64,000 bases of DNA from Arthrobacter sp. Leaf337 (GCF_001423745.1 NZ_LMPC01000012.1:251981-315980), one strand, 5' to 3'. Shown: positions 1 to 10,613, numbered from the stretch's first letter. Program-made: numbers and translations. The notes: generated by a model from the letters alone, not told the origin.

Positions 1-609
1 GCGCGGGATCCGGACGGCAAGCCGGTGCTCCGGGACGGCGAGGCCGTGCTGGTCACCGCACCGGATGCGGTGGGCGAACTGGCGCTCCGGCCGGGCTGGC
101 CGTCCATGTTCCGCGGCTACCTCCATGAAGACGAACGGTACCGGCGCTGCTTCGCCGGCGGCTGGTACCTCACCGGAGACCTGGCCAAGCAGGACGCGGA
201 CGGGTACTTCTGGTTCGTCGGCCGGGGCGACGACGTCATCAAGTCCTCCGGGCACCTGATCGGACCGTTCGAGGTGGAGAGTTCGCTGATGGAGCACGAA
301 GCGGTGGCCGAGGCCGGGGTGATCGGCGTCCCCGATCCCGTGGCCGGCGAAGTGGTCAAGGCCTTCGTGGAACTCCGCACCGGGTGGCAGCCCTCGGAGG
401 CGCTCAAGCTGGACATCATCGGCTTTGCCCGCAAACGGCTGGGCCCGGCGGTTGCCCCCCGGCTGCTGGACTTCACCGACGCGCTGCCCAAGACCCGGAG
501 CGGCAAGATCCTCCGGCGGCTCCTGAAAGCCCGCGAACTCGGCCTCCCCGAAGGTGACACGTCAACCATCGAGACCCCGCCCGGCAGCTACCCCGGAGCG
601 CCGGCGTGA
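1..609 (+). CDS. Acyl-CoA/acetate-CoA ligase (AMP-forming), C-terminal part
   Basis: This gene enters from the left edge, so only about 202 C-terminal residues are present. They carry the C-terminal half of the ANL adenylate-forming superfamily: a [17 protein letters not shown] stretch (the hinge and A8 region), a [11 protein letters not shown] segment, and the terminal [11 protein letters not shown] motif. The lysine of that motif is the adenylation lysine that protein acetylases often modify. The family activates a carboxylate with ATP and CoA. The style is closest to acetyl or medium-chain acyl-CoA synthetases, but the substrate cannot be read from this fragment. The stop TGA overlaps the GTG start of the E1-alpha gene, so translation is probably coupled and this is likely an operon member with the dehydrogenase complex. 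Confidence 0.9.
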   Translation, partial: ARDPDGKPVLRDGEAVLVTAPDAVGELALRPGWPSMFRGYLHEDERYRRCFAGGWYLTGDLAKQDADGYFWFVGRGDDVIKSSGHLIGPFEVESSLMEHEAVAEAGVIGVPDPVAGEVVKAFVELRTGWQPSEALKLDIIGFARKRLGPAVAPRLLDFTDALPKTRSGKILRRLLKARELGLPEGDTSTIETPPGSYPGAPA

Positions 610-1607
610 GCGGCACATCAGCGCGGGGATCCGGAAGCGCGGACTCCGACCATACACGCCACCTGCTCCATCAGATGCTGCGCGTGCGGCGGCTCGAGGA
701 GCAGTGCGTGGAGCTCTACAGCGCGGCGAAAATCCGGGGGTTCCTGCACGTCTACATCGGAGAGGAAGCGGTCGCCGCGGGTGTGATGAGCACCCTGGCT
801 CCGGAAGACGCCGTGGTGGCAACATACCGGGAACACGGCCATGCGCTGCTGCGCGGTGTGTCCGCGGGAGCCATCCTGGCCGAGATGTACGGCTATGTGG
901 AAGGCTGCTGCCGCGGCCGCGGCGGCTCCATGCACCTGTTCGACGCCGCCACCCGCTTCTACGGAGGCAACGCGATCGTGGCAGGCGGGCTGCCGCTGGC
1001 CGTGGGCCTGGCGCTCGCCGATAAAATGTCCGGACGCTCCCGGGTGACCGCCTGCTTTTTCGGCGAAGGCGCCGTAGCCGAAGGCGCATTCCACGAAAGC
1101 CTGAACCTCGCCGCGCTCTGGCAGCTGCCGGTCCTGTTCTGCTGCGAGAACAATCTGTACGCCATGGGCACCGCCCTGGCCCGCTCCGAATCGCAGACCG
1201 ATATTGCCCTCAAGGCCGCCGCCTACGAGATCTCCTCGTGGTCCGCGGACGGGATGGATGTGCTCGCCGTCGAAGAGGCTGCGCGCCGCGCCGTGGACGC
1301 CGTCCGGGCCGGCGGCGGACCGCACTTCCTCGAGCTCCGGACCTACCGGTTCAGGGCCCACTCCATGTTCGATCCCGAACGGTACCGGGAAAAAACGGAG
1401 GTCTCCCGCTGGATGGAGCGCGATCCGATCAACACGCTCCGGAACGCCCTGGAAACCGCCGGCCAGCTGACGGAGAAGGACTGGAAGAAGATCCAGCAGG
1501 ACGTGGACGCGGAAGTGAAGGCCGCCGTGGAGTTTGCCGAAGCCGGCACGCTGGAACCGGTGGAGGAACTGACCCGGTTCGTGTACAGCGAGCGGAGCCC
1601 GCAATGA
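606..1607 (+). CDS. 2-oxo acid dehydrogenase E1 component, alpha subunit
   Basis: The 333-residue protein has the thiamine-diphosphate-binding fold of E1-alpha subunits of the pyruvate, acetoin and branched-chain types. The TPP signature runs from [18 protein letters not shown] to the ENN of [12 protein letters not shown]. The phosphorylation-loop region [15 protein letters not shown] is present near residue 250. Together with E1-beta it would decarboxylate a 2-oxo acid (or cleave acetoin) and reductively acylate the E2 lipoyl group in the cytoplasm. The start is a GTG inside the stop of the upstream ligase (GTGA overlap). The stop overlaps the ATG of E1-beta in the same way. The substrate is uncertain; acetoin-like or pyruvate-like are the best guesses. 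Confidence 0.93.
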   Translation: MSGTSARGSGSADSDHTRHLLHQMLRVRRLEEQCVELYSAAKIRGFLHVYIGEEAVAAGVMSTLAPEDAVVATYREHGHALLRGVSAGAILAEMYGYVEGCCRGRGGSMHLFDAATRFYGGNAIVAGGLPLAVGLALADKMSGRSRVTACFFGEGAVAEGAFHESLNLAALWQLPVLFCCENNLYAMGTALARSESQTDIALKAAAYEISSWSADGMDVLAVEEAARRAVDAVRAGGGPHFLELRTYRFRAHSMFDPERYREKTEVSRWMERDPINTLRNALETAGQLTEKDWKKIQQDVDAEVKAAVEFAEAGTLEPVEELTRFVYSERSPQ

Positions 1608-2584
1608 AGACCACCTACCGCGAAGCCATGCGGGCTGCCATCCGGGACGCCCTCCAGCGCGACGAACGGGTGTTCCTCATGGGCGAGGATGTTGGCGCGT
1701 ACGGCGGATGCTTCGCGGTGAGCCTTGGCCTGTTCGAGGAGTTCGGCCCGGAGCGGATCCGGGACACTCCGCTGTCCGAATCCGGCTTTGTGGGCGCAGG
1801 CATCGGGGCGGCCCTGGGCGGGATGCGGCCCATTGTGGAGATCATGACCGTCAATTTCAGCCTGCTGGCGCTGGACCAGCTGGTGAACAACGCGGCCACC
1901 CTGCTGCACATGTCCGGCGGGCAGTTCAACGTGCCGCTGGTCATCCGGATGACCACGGGAGCCGGGCGCCAGCTGGGAGCCCAGCACTCACACAGCCTGG
2001 AGGGGTGGTACGCCCACATCCCGGGGCTGCGGATCCTCACCCCCGCAACCCTGGAGGATGCCCGGGGGATGCTGTGGACGGCGCTGGAAGACCCGGATCC
2101 GGTGCTGATCTTCGAGCACGGAACCCTGTACAACGTGGCCGGGGACCTCGCTGACGACGCCGGCCCGGTGGATATCAGTACGGCCGCCGTCCGCCGCCCC
2201 GGCAAGGACATTTCGCTCATCACCTACGGCGGAACGCTACCGGCAGTGCTCGACGCCGCCACGCAGTTGGCAGCCGAGGGAATCGACGCGGAGGTGCTGG
2301 ACTTGCGCGTGCTGCGCCCGCTCGACGACGCCGCCGTCCTGGGGAGCGTGGCCCGGACCCACCGCGCAGTGGTGGTGGACGAAGGCTGGCGGAGCGGCAG
2401 CATCTCCGCAGAGCTGTCCGCCCGGATCACGGAGAACGCCTTCTTCGACCTGGACGCACCGGTGGGCCGCGTCTGCAGCGCCGAAGTGCCGTTGCCCTAC
2501 GCCAAACACCTGGAACTGGCGGCACTGCCCACGGCGGAGCGCATCGTCGCCGCAGCCCGGGAAGCGGTAGGCGCCCGTGGGTGA
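1604..2584 (+). CDS. 2-oxo acid dehydrogenase E1 component, beta subunit
   Basis: The 326-residue protein begins [17 protein letters not shown] and continues with [10 protein letters not shown] and [17 protein letters not shown], all typical of transketolase-like E1-beta subunits (PdhB, AcoB, BkdA2). The ATG at 1604 overlaps the TGA of E1-alpha. An open frame continues upstream of this ATG, but it lies inside the alpha gene and does not look like protein, so the ATG was chosen. The C-terminal transketolase domain contains [13 protein letters not shown]. The subunit pairs with the alpha chain to form an alpha2beta2 E1. The stop lies inside the start region of the E2 gene (8-nt overlap), so stoichiometric coupled expression is likely. 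Confidence 0.93.
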   Translation: MKTTYREAMRAAIRDALQRDERVFLMGEDVGAYGGCFAVSLGLFEEFGPERIRDTPLSESGFVGAGIGAALGGMRPIVEIMTVNFSLLALDQLVNNAATLLHMSGGQFNVPLVIRMTTGAGRQLGAQHSHSLEGWYAHIPGLRILTPATLEDARGMLWTALEDPDPVLIFEHGTLYNVAGDLADDAGPVDISTAAVRRPGKDISLITYGGTLPAVLDAATQLAAEGIDAEVLDLRVLRPLDDAAVLGSVARTHRAVVVDEGWRSGSISAELSARITENAFFDLDAPVGRVCSAEVPLPYAKHLELAALPTAERIVAAAREAVGARG

Positions 2585-3962
2585 TTTCAGGATGCCGTCC
2601 CTTGGTGCGGACATGGAGCACGGCAAGATGGTGGAGTGGCTGATTAAACCCGGCGACTACGTGCACCGCGGAGATGTGGTGGCCGTGGTGGACACGGACA
2701 AGACCGTCATGGACGTCGAAACCTTCGAAGAGGGCGTCGTGGCCGAGCTCCTGGTGGATGTGGGCACCACTGTTCCCATCGGCACCCCCTTGGCCCGGAT
2801 CACCCGGACCCCGGACGACGGCGCCGGGCAGGCAGGAGGGCAGCCGGCGGTCCCGCCGGCAAAGGCTGGTCCGGAAGCAGCCGCGGCGCAGGTTCCTCCC
2901 CCGGTCCGGCACCTGGCCCACCAGCTCGGCGTGGATCCGTCCGGGATCCGCGGGACAGGCAAGCACGGGGCGGTCACCCGCGCCGACGTGGAACGCGCGG
3001 CGGCCGCGCGGTCCGATCGGCCGGTTCCTGAGGCTGCGCCGGTTCCCGAAGCTGCGCCGGCACCCCACGGGACCCGGGTGCGGTCCTCGCCCCGGGCACG
3101 GCGCCTGGCGGACCAGCTCGGCGTCGACATCGGCACGGTGCCGGGGACAGGCCCGGACGGCGCCGTCACCGAGGCTGACATCCAGCGTGCCGTGCAGGGA
3201 GCCGGGGCGTCCGCTCCCGCGGAGGCCCCGGCACGGGAAAAAGAACCGGAAGAAGAACCGGCAGCGGAAGAAACGCCGTCGCCGGACGCGCAGGACCGCT
3301 TGTCCAGCCTCCGCCGGTCCATCGGCTCGCTCATGACCCGGTCCAAGCAGACCATCCCGCACTACTACGTCAGCACCACGCTGGATCTTCGTGCCGCCAT
3401 CGGATGGATGCAGCAGGTCAACGAACAGCGGCCGGTGGCCTCGCGGCTGGTTCCCTCGGCCCTGCTGTTGAAGGCCACAGCAGTGGCCGCCCGGGAAATT
3501 CCGGAAGTCAACGGCTTCTTCACCGACGGGGTGTTCCGGCCGAGCAGCACCGTGCACCTGGGCGTTGCCGTGGCCCTGCGGCACGGCGGCCTGGTGGCGC
3601 CTGCCATCCACGATGCCGACACCCTGGCCGTGGACGTGCTGATGCAGAAGCTGCGGGACCTGGTGGGCCGGGCGCGGGCGGGGCGCCTGCAGCGCGCGGA
3701 AATGGCCGACCCCACCATCACGGTCACTAATCTGGGCGACTTGGGGGTGGAGGCTGTGTACGGCGTCATCTACCCGCCGCAGGTGGCCATGGTGGGCCTG
3801 GGCAAGGTGGTTGAGCAGCCCTGGGCGCAGGACGGCATGCTCGGTGTGCGGCCCGCCGTCACTGCCACATTGTCAGCCGACCACCGGGTGAGCGACGGAC
3901 TCCGGGGGGCCCGCTTCCTGGCCCGGATCGACGAACTGCTGCAAAAACCGGAGGAGCTATGA
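2577..3962 (+). CDS. Dihydrolipoamide acyltransferase (E2) with one lipoyl and two E3-binding domains
   Basis: This 461-residue E2 starts with GTG at 2577, inside the E1-beta gene. Residues 1-78 form a lipoyl domain with the modifiable lysine K42 in [10 protein letters not shown]. Two peripheral-subunit-binding domains follow, at about 109-142 ([19 protein letters not shown]) and 171-206 ([19 protein letters not shown]). A Pro/Ala/Glu-rich linker leads to the catalytic domain from about 240, with the active-site DHRVSDG motif (H436, D440). Most bacterial E2 chains of this class carry a single binding domain, so the second copy is unusual. The protein would transfer an acyl group from lipoate to CoA, or possibly another thiol, and scaffold the complex. 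The stop overlaps the start of the acyl carrier protein gene. Confidence 0.93.
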   Translation: MGDFRMPSLGADMEHGKMVEWLIKPGDYVHRGDVVAVVDTDKTVMDVETFEEGVVAELLVDVGTTVPIGTPLARITRTPDDGAGQAGGQPAVPPAKAGPEAAAAQVPPPVRHLAHQLGVDPSGIRGTGKHGAVTRADVERAAAARSDRPVPEAAPVPEAAPAPHGTRVRSSPRARRLADQLGVDIGTVPGTGPDGAVTEADIQRAVQGAGASAPAEAPAREKEPEEEPAAEETPSPDAQDRLSSLRRSIGSLMTRSKQTIPHYYVSTTLDLRAAIGWMQQVNEQRPVASRLVPSALLLKATAVAAREIPEVNGFFTDGVFRPSSTVHLGVAVALRHGGLVAPAIHDADTLAVDVLMQKLRDLVGRARAGRLQRAEMADPTITVTNLGDLGVEAVYGVIYPPQVAMVGLGKVVEQPWAQDGMLGVRPAVTATLSADHRVSDGLRGARFLARIDELLQKPEEL

Positions 3963-4201
3963 ATGAGCAGGACGCACGGCAGGCCGTGCACGCGGCCATC
4001 AACCAGGTAGCCCCGGACGTGGACCTTGACGGTCTCGACGAAGGGTCCCGGCTGCGGCAGGACCTCGAGCTGGATTCGCTGGATTTCCTGAGGCTGGTGG
4101 AGACCATCGATGAGGCCACGGGCGTCGACATCCCTGAACGCGACTACGCCTCCGTGGCCACGGTGAGGGGCCTGATCGACTACGTCGCCTCACGCGGCTG
4201 A
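3959..4201 (+). CDS. Acyl carrier protein
   Basis: This 80-residue protein has the acidic four-helix ACP pattern with the phosphopantetheine attachment motif ELDSLDFL, modified serine at residue 40. It begins within the last codons of the E2 gene (ATGA overlap) and is the last gene of the ligase-E1-E2 operon. It is not beside fatty acid synthesis genes. Coupling to a dehydrogenase E2 suggests that the acyl group made by the complex, or by the upstream ligase, is handed to this carrier. That is inference; an alternative is a role in lipoate or short-chain acyl supply. Its 3' end overlaps the 3' end of the opposite-strand FAD gene by 12 bp. Confidence 0.9.
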   Translation: MNEQDARQAVHAAINQVAPDVDLDGLDEGSRLRQDLELDSLDFLRLVETIDEATGVDIPERDYASVATVRGLIDYVASRG

Positions 4202-5452
4202 GCGCGGCTGGGCTCGGCGGGCAAAGTCGGGTGCATGCTCCGGCCTGGGTCCGAAGGCGATGAGCCGCGGCATGAGCCTTGTTAGCGCCGGAACGTGCCT
4301 GGCAAGAAACAACACCACTGACGGAACCCCGGACCTCCTCCCGGCGAACAGGGGCACGAAAACCGCCCGGTGCATGATGCGCTGAACGGTCTGGAGAAGA
4401 ACGGTGGGCATCCGGCGCCGCCGTTCCACCGCAGCCAGATCATGCAGCGTCACCTGGCCTTGGAGCAGGCCCGGTGCCAGCCTCGCGGCTGCGGCCACCG
4501 CATCCTGGATGGCCAGGTTGATGCCCACCCCGCCTGCCGGGGACATGGCATGGGCGGCGTCGCCGATGCATAACAGCCCGTCAACGTACCAGCGCCGCAG
4601 CCGGTCCAGCCGCACATCCAGGAAGTGAAGGTCCTCCAGCGAACGGATGGCGTCCACACGGTCGGCCAGGTCCGGCCGCAGGGCGGCGACGCGTTCCCTG
4701 AACCGTTCAACTCCCTCGGCACGGATCCGGGCATCCGTTCCTTTGGGGCCGAGGTATCCCATCTGGTAGTAGTCGTCGCGGAACAGCGCAATCATGGCTT
4801 CGCGGCCCCGGAACGCCGGGACGATGCCCGCCACGGCGCCTTTTTCCGACGCGTGGCGCGGGAGCTTGAACCACCAGGTGTCGAAGGGAACGGGGTACTC
4901 CTTCGACTGCAGGCCGGCGGACCGGCGCAGCACGGAATGGCGCCCGTCCGTGGCCACCACGAGGTCCGCGTGGATCGCCCCTTCGGTACTTGCCTCTTTG
5001 CTGCCCGCACGTGTCCGGTAGCGGACGCCGGTGACGCGGCCGTCGTCGAACATTAGCGATGTGGCTTCATGCCTCATCAGGAGCCGGAATGTGGGTTCGC
5101 GCGCGGCCTCGGTGGCCAGGAAATTCAGGAAGTCCCACTGCGGCATCATGGCGATGTAGTTGTAGGGCGGCTTCAAGGAGGCGAAATCGCCGAGCGTGAG
5201 CATCCCGCCGTTGGGGAGGGGGAAGGCGGCGGCGTTCAACCTGCTCTGCGGAAGCTTCCGGAACTCGTCGCCGAGTCCCAGTTCGTCGATCAGCCTGATG
5301 GTGGAGGCGTGCACGGTGTCGCCACGGAAATCGCGCAGGAAATCGCCGTGCTTTTCGAGCACAGTGACCTCCACTCCGGCCCGGGCCAGCAACAGGCCCA
5401 GCATCATCCCCGCCGGCCCTCCGCCGGCAACAACGCACCCCGTTTGCTCCAT
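4190..5452 (-). CDS. FAD-dependent monooxygenase (UbiH/PHBH-like)
   Basis: The 420-residue protein starts with a Rossmann dinucleotide fold (CVVAGGGPAGMMLGLLLARAG, FAD ADP-binding GxGxxG type) and ends its FAD domain with CIGDAAHAMSPAGGVGINLA, the GD motif that contacts the FAD ribityl chain. The internal DLVVATDGRHSVLRR matches the DG fingerprint of class A flavoprotein hydroxylases. Members hydroxylate aromatic or polyketide substrates with NAD(P)H and oxygen. The substrate is not evident. The gene is monocistronic, converges on the acyl carrier protein gene with a 12-bp overlap, and is separated from the glucuronide operon by a strong hairpin. Confidence 0.85.
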   Translation of the reverse strand: MEQTGCVVAGGGPAGMMLGLLLARAGVEVTVLEKHGDFLRDFRGDTVHASTIRLIDELGLGDEFRKLPQSRLNAAAFPLPNGGMLTLGDFASLKPPYNYIAMMPQWDFLNFLATEAAREPTFRLLMRHEATSLMFDDGRVTGVRYRTRAGSKEASTEGAIHADLVVATDGRHSVLRRSAGLQSKEYPVPFDTWWFKLPRHASEKGAVAGIVPAFRGREAMIALFRDDYYQMGYLGPKGTDARIRAEGVERFRERVAALRPDLADRVDAIRSLEDLHFLDVRLDRLRRWYVDGLLCIGDAAHAMSPAGGVGINLAIQDAVAAAARLAPGLLQGQVTLHDLAAVERRRRMPTVLLQTVQRIMHRAVFVPLFAGRRSGVPSVVLFLARHVPALTRLMPRLIAFGPRPEHAPDFARRAQPRSAA

Positions 5453-5479
5453 GCACCCACGCTACGCCGGACACACAAA

Positions 5480-5510
5480 GGCCGCACGCGCAATTGCTGC
5501 GCGTGCGGCC
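5480..5510 (-). terminator. Strong hairpin, probable terminator of the manD/gluconokinase-GH3 genes
   Basis: A perfect 13-bp stem (GGCCGCACGCGCA, loop ATTGC, TGCGCGTGCGGCC) lies 22 bp past the stop of the gluconokinase-GH3 gene. There is no clear U-run, as is common in high-GC actinobacteria, so the termination role is inferred from position and stem strength. Confidence 0.65.
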
Positions 5511-5532
5511 CGGGTGTCCTGCCTGAACCGGA

Positions 5533-7932
5533 TCAGAGCCGGGTGTCGAAGGAATCGCAGAACACGTTCTCGTTGAACGTTCCCTGGAATTCCGAACTGC
5601 CCATGATCTTTTGGATGGTCGCCCGAATGGCCTCGGGCGACCCTGCGTGGGCGTGGACGGCGGTCTTCACCATCGGCACGTCAATCAGGTGGTTGGGCTG
5701 GTTGAGCGAGACGAACACGGTGGGGACCTCGGTGACGTACCACGGGATCTCCGCGGCCATCGGGGTGGACCACTTGATCCGGATGGCTGCCTCCTGGGCG
5801 AAGCCCTTCACATTGGCGAACACGAAAGCGGCGTCGTACTTGTCCGCGTAGTCGCCGGTGGCTTCCTCGGAGATGACCGACATGAAGTTCACACCGGTCT
5901 CCCCTGCCGCCTCACGCTGGTCCGCCGTCTTGAACAGGTGCACCTCGAACCCGGCGTTTTCCAGCTCCGCCTTGACGGTGTCCAGGTAGGCCAGCGGGTC
6001 GGCGCGGGTGAAGTCCGAACCGCCGGAGATGCCGTACAGGCGGATGCGTTTGTGCGTCGCCGGCGTGATGGGCAGGTTGTTGGCGGTGTCCTTGACCAGG
6101 GTGACGGTCTTGTCCGCGATTTCGGCGGCGATGGCCCGGTGGGCGTCACTGCCGATCACGGCGAGTGCTTCCACCGGCGGCACCAGCTCGTTGCGCGCCT
6201 TCTGGTGCAGCCCCAGCGAGGCCTTGAGGGCCAGGATCCGGCGCAGCGCGTCATGCAGGCGCTGCTCGGTGATGACGCCGGACTTGTAGCCGTCCAGCAT
6301 GTACTGGAAATCTTCCGCGGGATTGCGGAAGAACAGGAACATGTCGCAGCCCGCCGCGATGGTGGCCGGCACCAGGTCCCTGCGCTTCATGGCCTGGGTC
6401 AGGCCGATCATCTGCGAGGCGTCCGTGAGGATAAGCCCGTTGAAGCCGAGTTCGCCGCGGAGCAGGTCCTGGAGCAGTTCCGGCGCCAGCGTGGCCGGCC
6501 GGATGTCCTTGTCCGCCAGGCCGGGACGGAAATGCCGGGAAAGTTCCGGCGCCCCGATGTGCCCGATCATGATGGACTGCACGCCGTGCCCGATCATTTC
6601 CCGGTAGACGTGCCCGTAGCTCCGGTTCCACTCCTCATAGCCAAGGGTGTTGTAGGACGTGACCACGTGCTGGTCGCGTTCGTCCATGCCGTCGCCCGGG
6701 AAGTGCTTCATGGCGCAGGCGGTGGGTGACTCGCTGATGCCGTCGAAGTACTCCTTGGCGCGCTCCACCACGATCTCCGGCGTGTTGCCGAAGGCCCGGG
6801 TGGAGATGACCGTGTTCCGCCAGTTGTAGTGGATGTCGACGATCGGCGCGAAGGCCCAGTTGCAGCCCAGCGCGGCGGTTTCGACGCCGGCCACCTGGCC
6901 CATCTGCCGGGCGATGGCCTTGTCCGGGTGCGAGCCGGCCTGTAGGTGCGTCGACACGAACGTTCCGTCGTCGCAGCTTCCGGCTCCGCCCATTTCCGGG
7001 TTGGAGGCCACCAGCAGCGGGATGCGGGTCTTGGACTGCGCGTAGCGGATGTGCTCCTGCACCGCGGCGGAGGGGCCGGGCCGGTAGCGCATGCCGCCCA
7101 CGTGGTAGTTCTCCAGCACGCCGTCGAGGTACTCCGGGGAGTAGCCGTTGTTGTGGTTGATGAACAGCTGCCCGATCTTTTCCTCGAGGCTCATCGACTC
7201 CAGGGTGCCGTTCACCCACTGGACCGCTGCGTCGTCGAGGTTGAACGGCGCGGCTTGGAGGTCGACGTCGAACTGGCGCGGCTGGGTGCCTGCGGCACCG
7301 GCGGAAGTCCCGCCGTCGGGAATTCCTACGACGGCGGCAGCCGTGGAACGCACGGCGGCGGCGATCCCGGCCAGTGCTTCGGCCACCACCTGGTCTACGG
7401 GGGCGGCGATGTCCACCACGATGCCGGCTTCGTCGGCGCCGAGCGGTTCCAGCGTTGCGAGCTGGGAATCAAGCAGGGCGGGCGGCATGAAGTGCCCGGA
7501 GCGGCCTTCAGTCCGTGCCCTCAGCACCTCTTTGCTGCCGTGCAGGTGCAGGAACACGGTGTCCGGTGCCTGTTCCCGGATGGCGTCACGGTAGCTGCGC
7601 TTGAGCGCCGAGCATGCCAGCACCAGGCCTCCGTTCCCGGCAGCTGCGAGTTCGGAACCCACGGTGGCCAGCCAGGGCCAGCGGTCCTCGTCCGTCAGCG
7701 GCGTGCCGGCGGCCATCTTGGCGACGTTCTCCACGGGGTGGAGCGAATCGCCGTCGAGGAACGGTACGCCCAGTTCGCGGGCCACCAGGTCGCCGATGGT
7801 CGTCTTGCCGCAGCCTGAGACTCCCATGACGATGATGCGGTGCTTGGTGATGCCGTGTTCAACCAGGTGCTGCTCCGTCAAGTGCTGTTCTGTCACGACG
7901 CGGGCCTCACCAGTCATGGACGGTGCCGTCAA
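5533..7932 (-). CDS. Gluconokinase fused to a glycoside hydrolase family 3 protein
   Basis: The 799-residue protein joins two enzymes. Residues about 30-195 are a GntK-type gluconokinase with P-loop GVSGCGKTT (37-45), the [13 protein letters not shown] substrate segment and [12 protein letters not shown]. After a linker, residues about 230-575 are a family 3 glycoside hydrolase barrel with KHFPGDG (409-415), DERDQH with H422, and the nucleophile region LTDASQM (D504). The remaining 200 residues resemble the alpha/beta C-terminal domain of GH3. No signal peptide is seen, so cleavage would be cytoplasmic. I infer that the GH3 part hydrolyses an imported oligosaccharide or glycoside and the kinase part phosphorylates gluconate. 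The reading frame is continuous with no frameshift. It overlaps manD by 26 bp. Confidence 0.88.
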   Translation of the reverse strand: MTAPSMTGEARVVTEQHLTEQHLVEHGITKHRIIVMGVSGCGKTTIGDLVARELGVPFLDGDSLHPVENVAKMAAGTPLTDEDRWPWLATVGSELAAAGNGGLVLACSALKRSYRDAIREQAPDTVFLHLHGSKEVLRARTEGRSGHFMPPALLDSQLATLEPLGADEAGIVVDIAAPVDQVVAEALAGIAAAVRSTAAAVVGIPDGGTSAGAAGTQPRQFDVDLQAAPFNLDDAAVQWVNGTLESMSLEEKIGQLFINHNNGYSPEYLDGVLENYHVGGMRYRPGPSAAVQEHIRYAQSKTRIPLLVASNPEMGGAGSCDDGTFVSTHLQAGSHPDKAIARQMGQVAGVETAALGCNWAFAPIVDIHYNWRNTVISTRAFGNTPEIVVERAKEYFDGISESPTACAMKHFPGDGMDERDQHVVTSYNTLGYEEWNRSYGHVYREMIGHGVQSIMIGHIGAPELSRHFRPGLADKDIRPATLAPELLQDLLRGELGFNGLILTDASQMIGLTQAMKRRDLVPATIAAGCDMFLFFRNPAEDFQYMLDGYKSGVITEQRLHDALRRILALKASLGLHQKARNELVPPVEALAVIGSDAHRAIAAEIADKTVTLVKDTANNLPITPATHKRIRLYGISGGSDFTRADPLAYLDTVKAELENAGFEVHLFKTADQREAAGETGVNFMSVISEEATGDYADKYDAAFVFANVKGFAQEAAIRIKWSTPMAAEIPWYVTEVPTVFVSLNQPNHLIDVPMVKTAVHAHAGSPEAIRATIQKIMGSSEFQGTFNENVFCDSFDTRL

Positions 7933-9136
7933 CGAGGCGGTTGTAGGGCAGGTAGGCCTGCTGGTACGGGAACGCGGCTGCTGCTTCCTCGTTGAATTCG
8001 ACGCCGATGCCGGGCTTGTCGCCCGGGTGCAGGTAGCCGTCCTTGAAGGTCATGGACTGTTCGAAGACCTCGTTGGTCTTGTCCGAGTGCTGCATGTATT
8101 CCTGGATGCCGTAGTTGTGGATGGCCAGGCCCACGTGCAGCTGCGCGGCGAAACCGACCGGGGAGATGTCGGTGGGGCCGTGGAAGCCGGACTTGATCTG
8201 GTACTGCGCGGCAAAGTCCATGACCTTCTTCAGCGGGGAGATCCCGCCGAAGTGCGTGGAGGCTGCCCGGACGTAGTCGATCAGCTGTTCCTTGATGATG
8301 GTCTGGTAGTCGTACACGGTGTTGAAGATTTCACCGATGGCCAGCGGGGTGGTGGTGTGCTGGCGGACCAGGCGCAGGGCTTCCTGGTTCTCAGCCGGGG
8401 TGCAGTCCTCGAGCCAGAACAGGTCATACGGTTCCAGAGCCTTGCCCAGCTTGGCGGCCTGGATCGGGGTCATGCGGTGGTGGCCGTCGTGCAGCAGCGG
8501 CAGTTCCGGGCCGAACTCGTTCCGGACGGCTTCGAAAACGGTGGGCAGGTGGCGCAGGTACGCCCGGGTGTCCCAGTCTTCCTCCACCGGGAACGCGCCG
8601 CGGCCGGCGGGCTCGTAGTCGTAGCGCTCGCCTGAGGCCTGGGCCTGGGCAGCGACGCCGTAGACGGCCTTGATGCCGGGGACGGCGGTCTGGATGCGGA
8701 CGGACTTGTAACCGAGTTCCAGGTGCTCGCGGACGGAGTCGAACAGGGAGGGGATGTCCGCGCCGGAGGCGTGGCCGTAGGCGCGCAGGCCGTTGCGGGA
8801 GGCACCGCCGAGGAGCTGGTACACCGGCATGCCGGCCACCTTGCCCTTGATGTCCCAGAGCGCCATGTCCACGGCGGCGATAGCAGCCATGGTCACCGGG
8901 CCGCGGCGCCAGTAGGAGCTGCGGTACAGGAACTGCCAGGTGTCCTCGATCCGGTGCGGGTCCTTGCCGATCAGCAGCTGCGCGACGTGTTCCTTGAGGT
9001 AGGCGGCGACGGCGAGCTCGCGGCCGTTCAGGGTGGCGTCACCGATGCCGGTCACTCCGTCCTCCGTAGTGATCCGGAGGGTCACGAAGTTACGGGAGGG
9101 GCTTGTCACGAAGACTTCCGCGGCAATGATTTTCAC
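7907..9136 (-). CDS. manD: D-mannonate dehydratase family protein (enolase superfamily, ManD/RspA type)
   Basis: The 409-residue protein begins [20 protein letters not shown], the standard N-terminus of the ManD/RspA family. It contains [20 protein letters not shown], the ligand region [11 protein letters not shown] and the conserved [10 protein letters not shown] and [11 protein letters not shown] segments. The family dehydrates D-mannonate to 2-keto-3-deoxygluconate, although some members act weakly or on D-gluconate. The start is the GTG at 9136, preceded by a GAAAGGA ribosome binding site. The frame stays open far upstream, but that extension overlaps the transporter gene antisense-like and has no homology pattern. 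The position between a glucuronide symporter and a gluconokinase fusion fits hexuronate breakdown. Confidence 0.9.
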   Translation of the reverse strand: MKIIAAEVFVTSPSRNFVTLRITTEDGVTGIGDATLNGRELAVAAYLKEHVAQLLIGKDPHRIEDTWQFLYRSSYWRRGPVTMAAIAAVDMALWDIKGKVAGMPVYQLLGGASRNGLRAYGHASGADIPSLFDSVREHLELGYKSVRIQTAVPGIKAVYGVAAQAQASGERYDYEPAGRGAFPVEEDWDTRAYLRHLPTVFEAVRNEFGPELPLLHDGHHRMTPIQAAKLGKALEPYDLFWLEDCTPAENQEALRLVRQHTTTPLAIGEIFNTVYDYQTIIKEQLIDYVRAASTHFGGISPLKKVMDFAAQYQIKSGFHGPTDISPVGFAAQLHVGLAIHNYGIQEYMQHSDKTNEVFEQSMTFKDGYLHPGDKPGIGVEFNEEAAAAFPYQQAYLPYNRLVDGTVHDW

Positions 9137-9180
9137 AGCTGTTCCTTTCGAGCGGGGCTGGGTCGAGGGTAGGTCGGGGC

Positions 9181-10554
9181 TTAGTTGGAAGTGGTGAGAG
9201 GCTTGGCAGCGTCTGCGCGTTCTTCGCTGGTGCGGCGTGCCTGGATTTCGGTGAGGATCTCGGCGTGCATGGCGTCGGTCAGTTTGTACTTGGACATGAC
9301 CAGGACGGCGAGGATGGTCAGCACTGCCGGGATGGCGCCGGCTGCGAGCTGGATTCCGAAGAGGGCGTCGGCAGTCTGTGCACCGCCGGACTTGTAGCCG
9401 CCCAGTGCCAGTGCATAGGCGGCGAGGGCGCCGCCCACGGCCTGGCCGGTCTTGCGGGTGAACGAGAACAGTGCGTAGGTGATGCCTTCGGTGCGGACGC
9501 CGGTCTTCCATTCGCCGTATTCCACCGTGTCGGCTTCCAGTGCCCACACCACGATGTTGACCGCGAGGACTCCCACGAGGCTGATCACGAGGCCGGAGAA
9601 GCCGATCCAGACCTGGCTGGCAGGGGTGAGGAAGATGATGGTGCCGCCGATGACGGTGAGCACGGACGAGTAGATGTAGACGCGCTTCTTGCCGATGGTG
9701 CGGACCAGCCTGGGCATGAACCCGGCCAGCACGAAGGTGGCGGCCAGCTGAATGATGGACAGCACCGGGTAAAGGCCCAGGTTGCCGAGGACGTCGCGCA
9801 GGTAGTACAGCTGCACCGAGGTCAGTGCCAGGTAGCCGGAGAGGAAGAAGAACGAGCTGATGCACAGCATCAGGAGGGGCTTGTTGCCCTTCAGGGTTTC
9901 CATGCTCTGCTTGACCGAGACGTTCGGGACGGCGCGGTGGACGCGTTCCTTGGCGGTCATGACGGTGAAGAAGTACAAGGCCGCGCCGATGACAACGAAC
10001 ACCAGGGTGATGGTGGTGAAGGTTGACTGCAGGTCAGCGCCCGGTTTGATCAGCGGTGCCACGAAGATGCCGAGGGCCGAACCGACCAGCAGGCCGCCCA
10101 CCATGCGGGCGGAGCCGAGCTTGGCGCGCTCCCCCGGGTCCTGGGTCATGGCGCCGGCCAGGGAGCCGTAGGGGATGTTGACCAAGCTGTAGGCCAGGCC
10201 GAGTGCCGCGTAGGTAACGTAGGCGTAGAGCAGGGTGCCGGATTCGCCCAGCTGCGGGACGGAGAACGTTGCCACGCTCAGGAGCAGCAGCGGGATGGAG
10301 CCGAACATGATGAACGGACGGAACTTCCCGAAGCGCCTGCTGAAGGTGCGGTCCACCATGCGTCCGGCGAAAACATCGGCGAACGCATCAAAGATCCTGA
10401 CCACCAGCAGCAGGGTGCCTGCCGCGGCGGCCGAGATGCCTGCAACGTCCGTGTAGTAGACCAGGAGGAACATGGTGGCCGTGGTGAAGGCGAGGTTGTT
10501 GGCGGCATCGCCGGCGCCGTAGCCGAGGATGCTGAGCTTGCCGAGTTTTTTCAT
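9181..10554 (-). CDS. Glucuronide/sugar:cation symporter (GPH family, UidB-like)
   Basis: The 457-residue protein is a 12-helix transporter of the GPH (glycoside-pentoside-hexuronide) family within the MFS. Family features are the N-terminal [14 protein letters not shown] and [12 protein letters not shown] with FGKFRPFI near the first cytoplasmic loop. The central loop around residue 210 precedes the second six-helix half. Next to a beta-glucuronidase and manD, import of glucuronides or hexuronates with a cation is the most likely role (UidB of Escherichia coli belongs to this family). The ATG at 10554 has an AAAGGAG site upstream. A perfect GC palindrome lies between this gene and uidA. Confidence 0.9.
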   Translation of the reverse strand: MKKLGKLSILGYGAGDAANNLAFTTATMFLLVYYTDVAGISAAAAGTLLLVVRIFDAFADVFAGRMVDRTFSRRFGKFRPFIMFGSIPLLLLSVATFSVPQLGESGTLLYAYVTYAALGLAYSLVNIPYGSLAGAMTQDPGERAKLGSARMVGGLLVGSALGIFVAPLIKPGADLQSTFTTITLVFVVIGAALYFFTVMTAKERVHRAVPNVSVKQSMETLKGNKPLLMLCISSFFFLSGYLALTSVQLYYLRDVLGNLGLYPVLSIIQLAATFVLAGFMPRLVRTIGKKRVYIYSSVLTVIGGTIIFLTPASQVWIGFSGLVISLVGVLAVNIVVWALEADTVEYGEWKTGVRTEGITYALFSFTRKTGQAVGGALAAYALALGGYKSGGAQTADALFGIQLAAGAIPAVLTILAVLVMSKYKLTDAMHAEILTEIQARRTSEERADAAKPLTTSN

Positions 10555-10575
10555 AATTGGGCTCCTTTACCCGGT

Positions 10576-10595
10576 GCCGGCTCCGCGGAGCCGGC
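10576..10595. other. Perfect palindrome between uidA and the symporter gene
   Basis: The sequence GCCGGCTCCGCGGAGCCGGC reads the same on both strands and sits in the 59-bp gap between uidA and the downstream symporter gene. In the mRNA it would form a hairpin right before the symporter ribosome binding site. It could be an intercistronic stabiliser or partial terminator that sets the expression ratio; this is inferred from position only. Confidence 0.5.
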
Positions 10596-10613
10596 GAAAA
10601 AATGGTCAAAACG

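Noticed and set aside
9137..9865. Upstream extension of the mannonate dehydratase frame
   Set aside because: It lies inside the symporter gene on the same strand in another frame, is Arg/Pro-rich shadow sequence, and the GTG at 9136 has a good ribosome binding site and family-like N-terminus.
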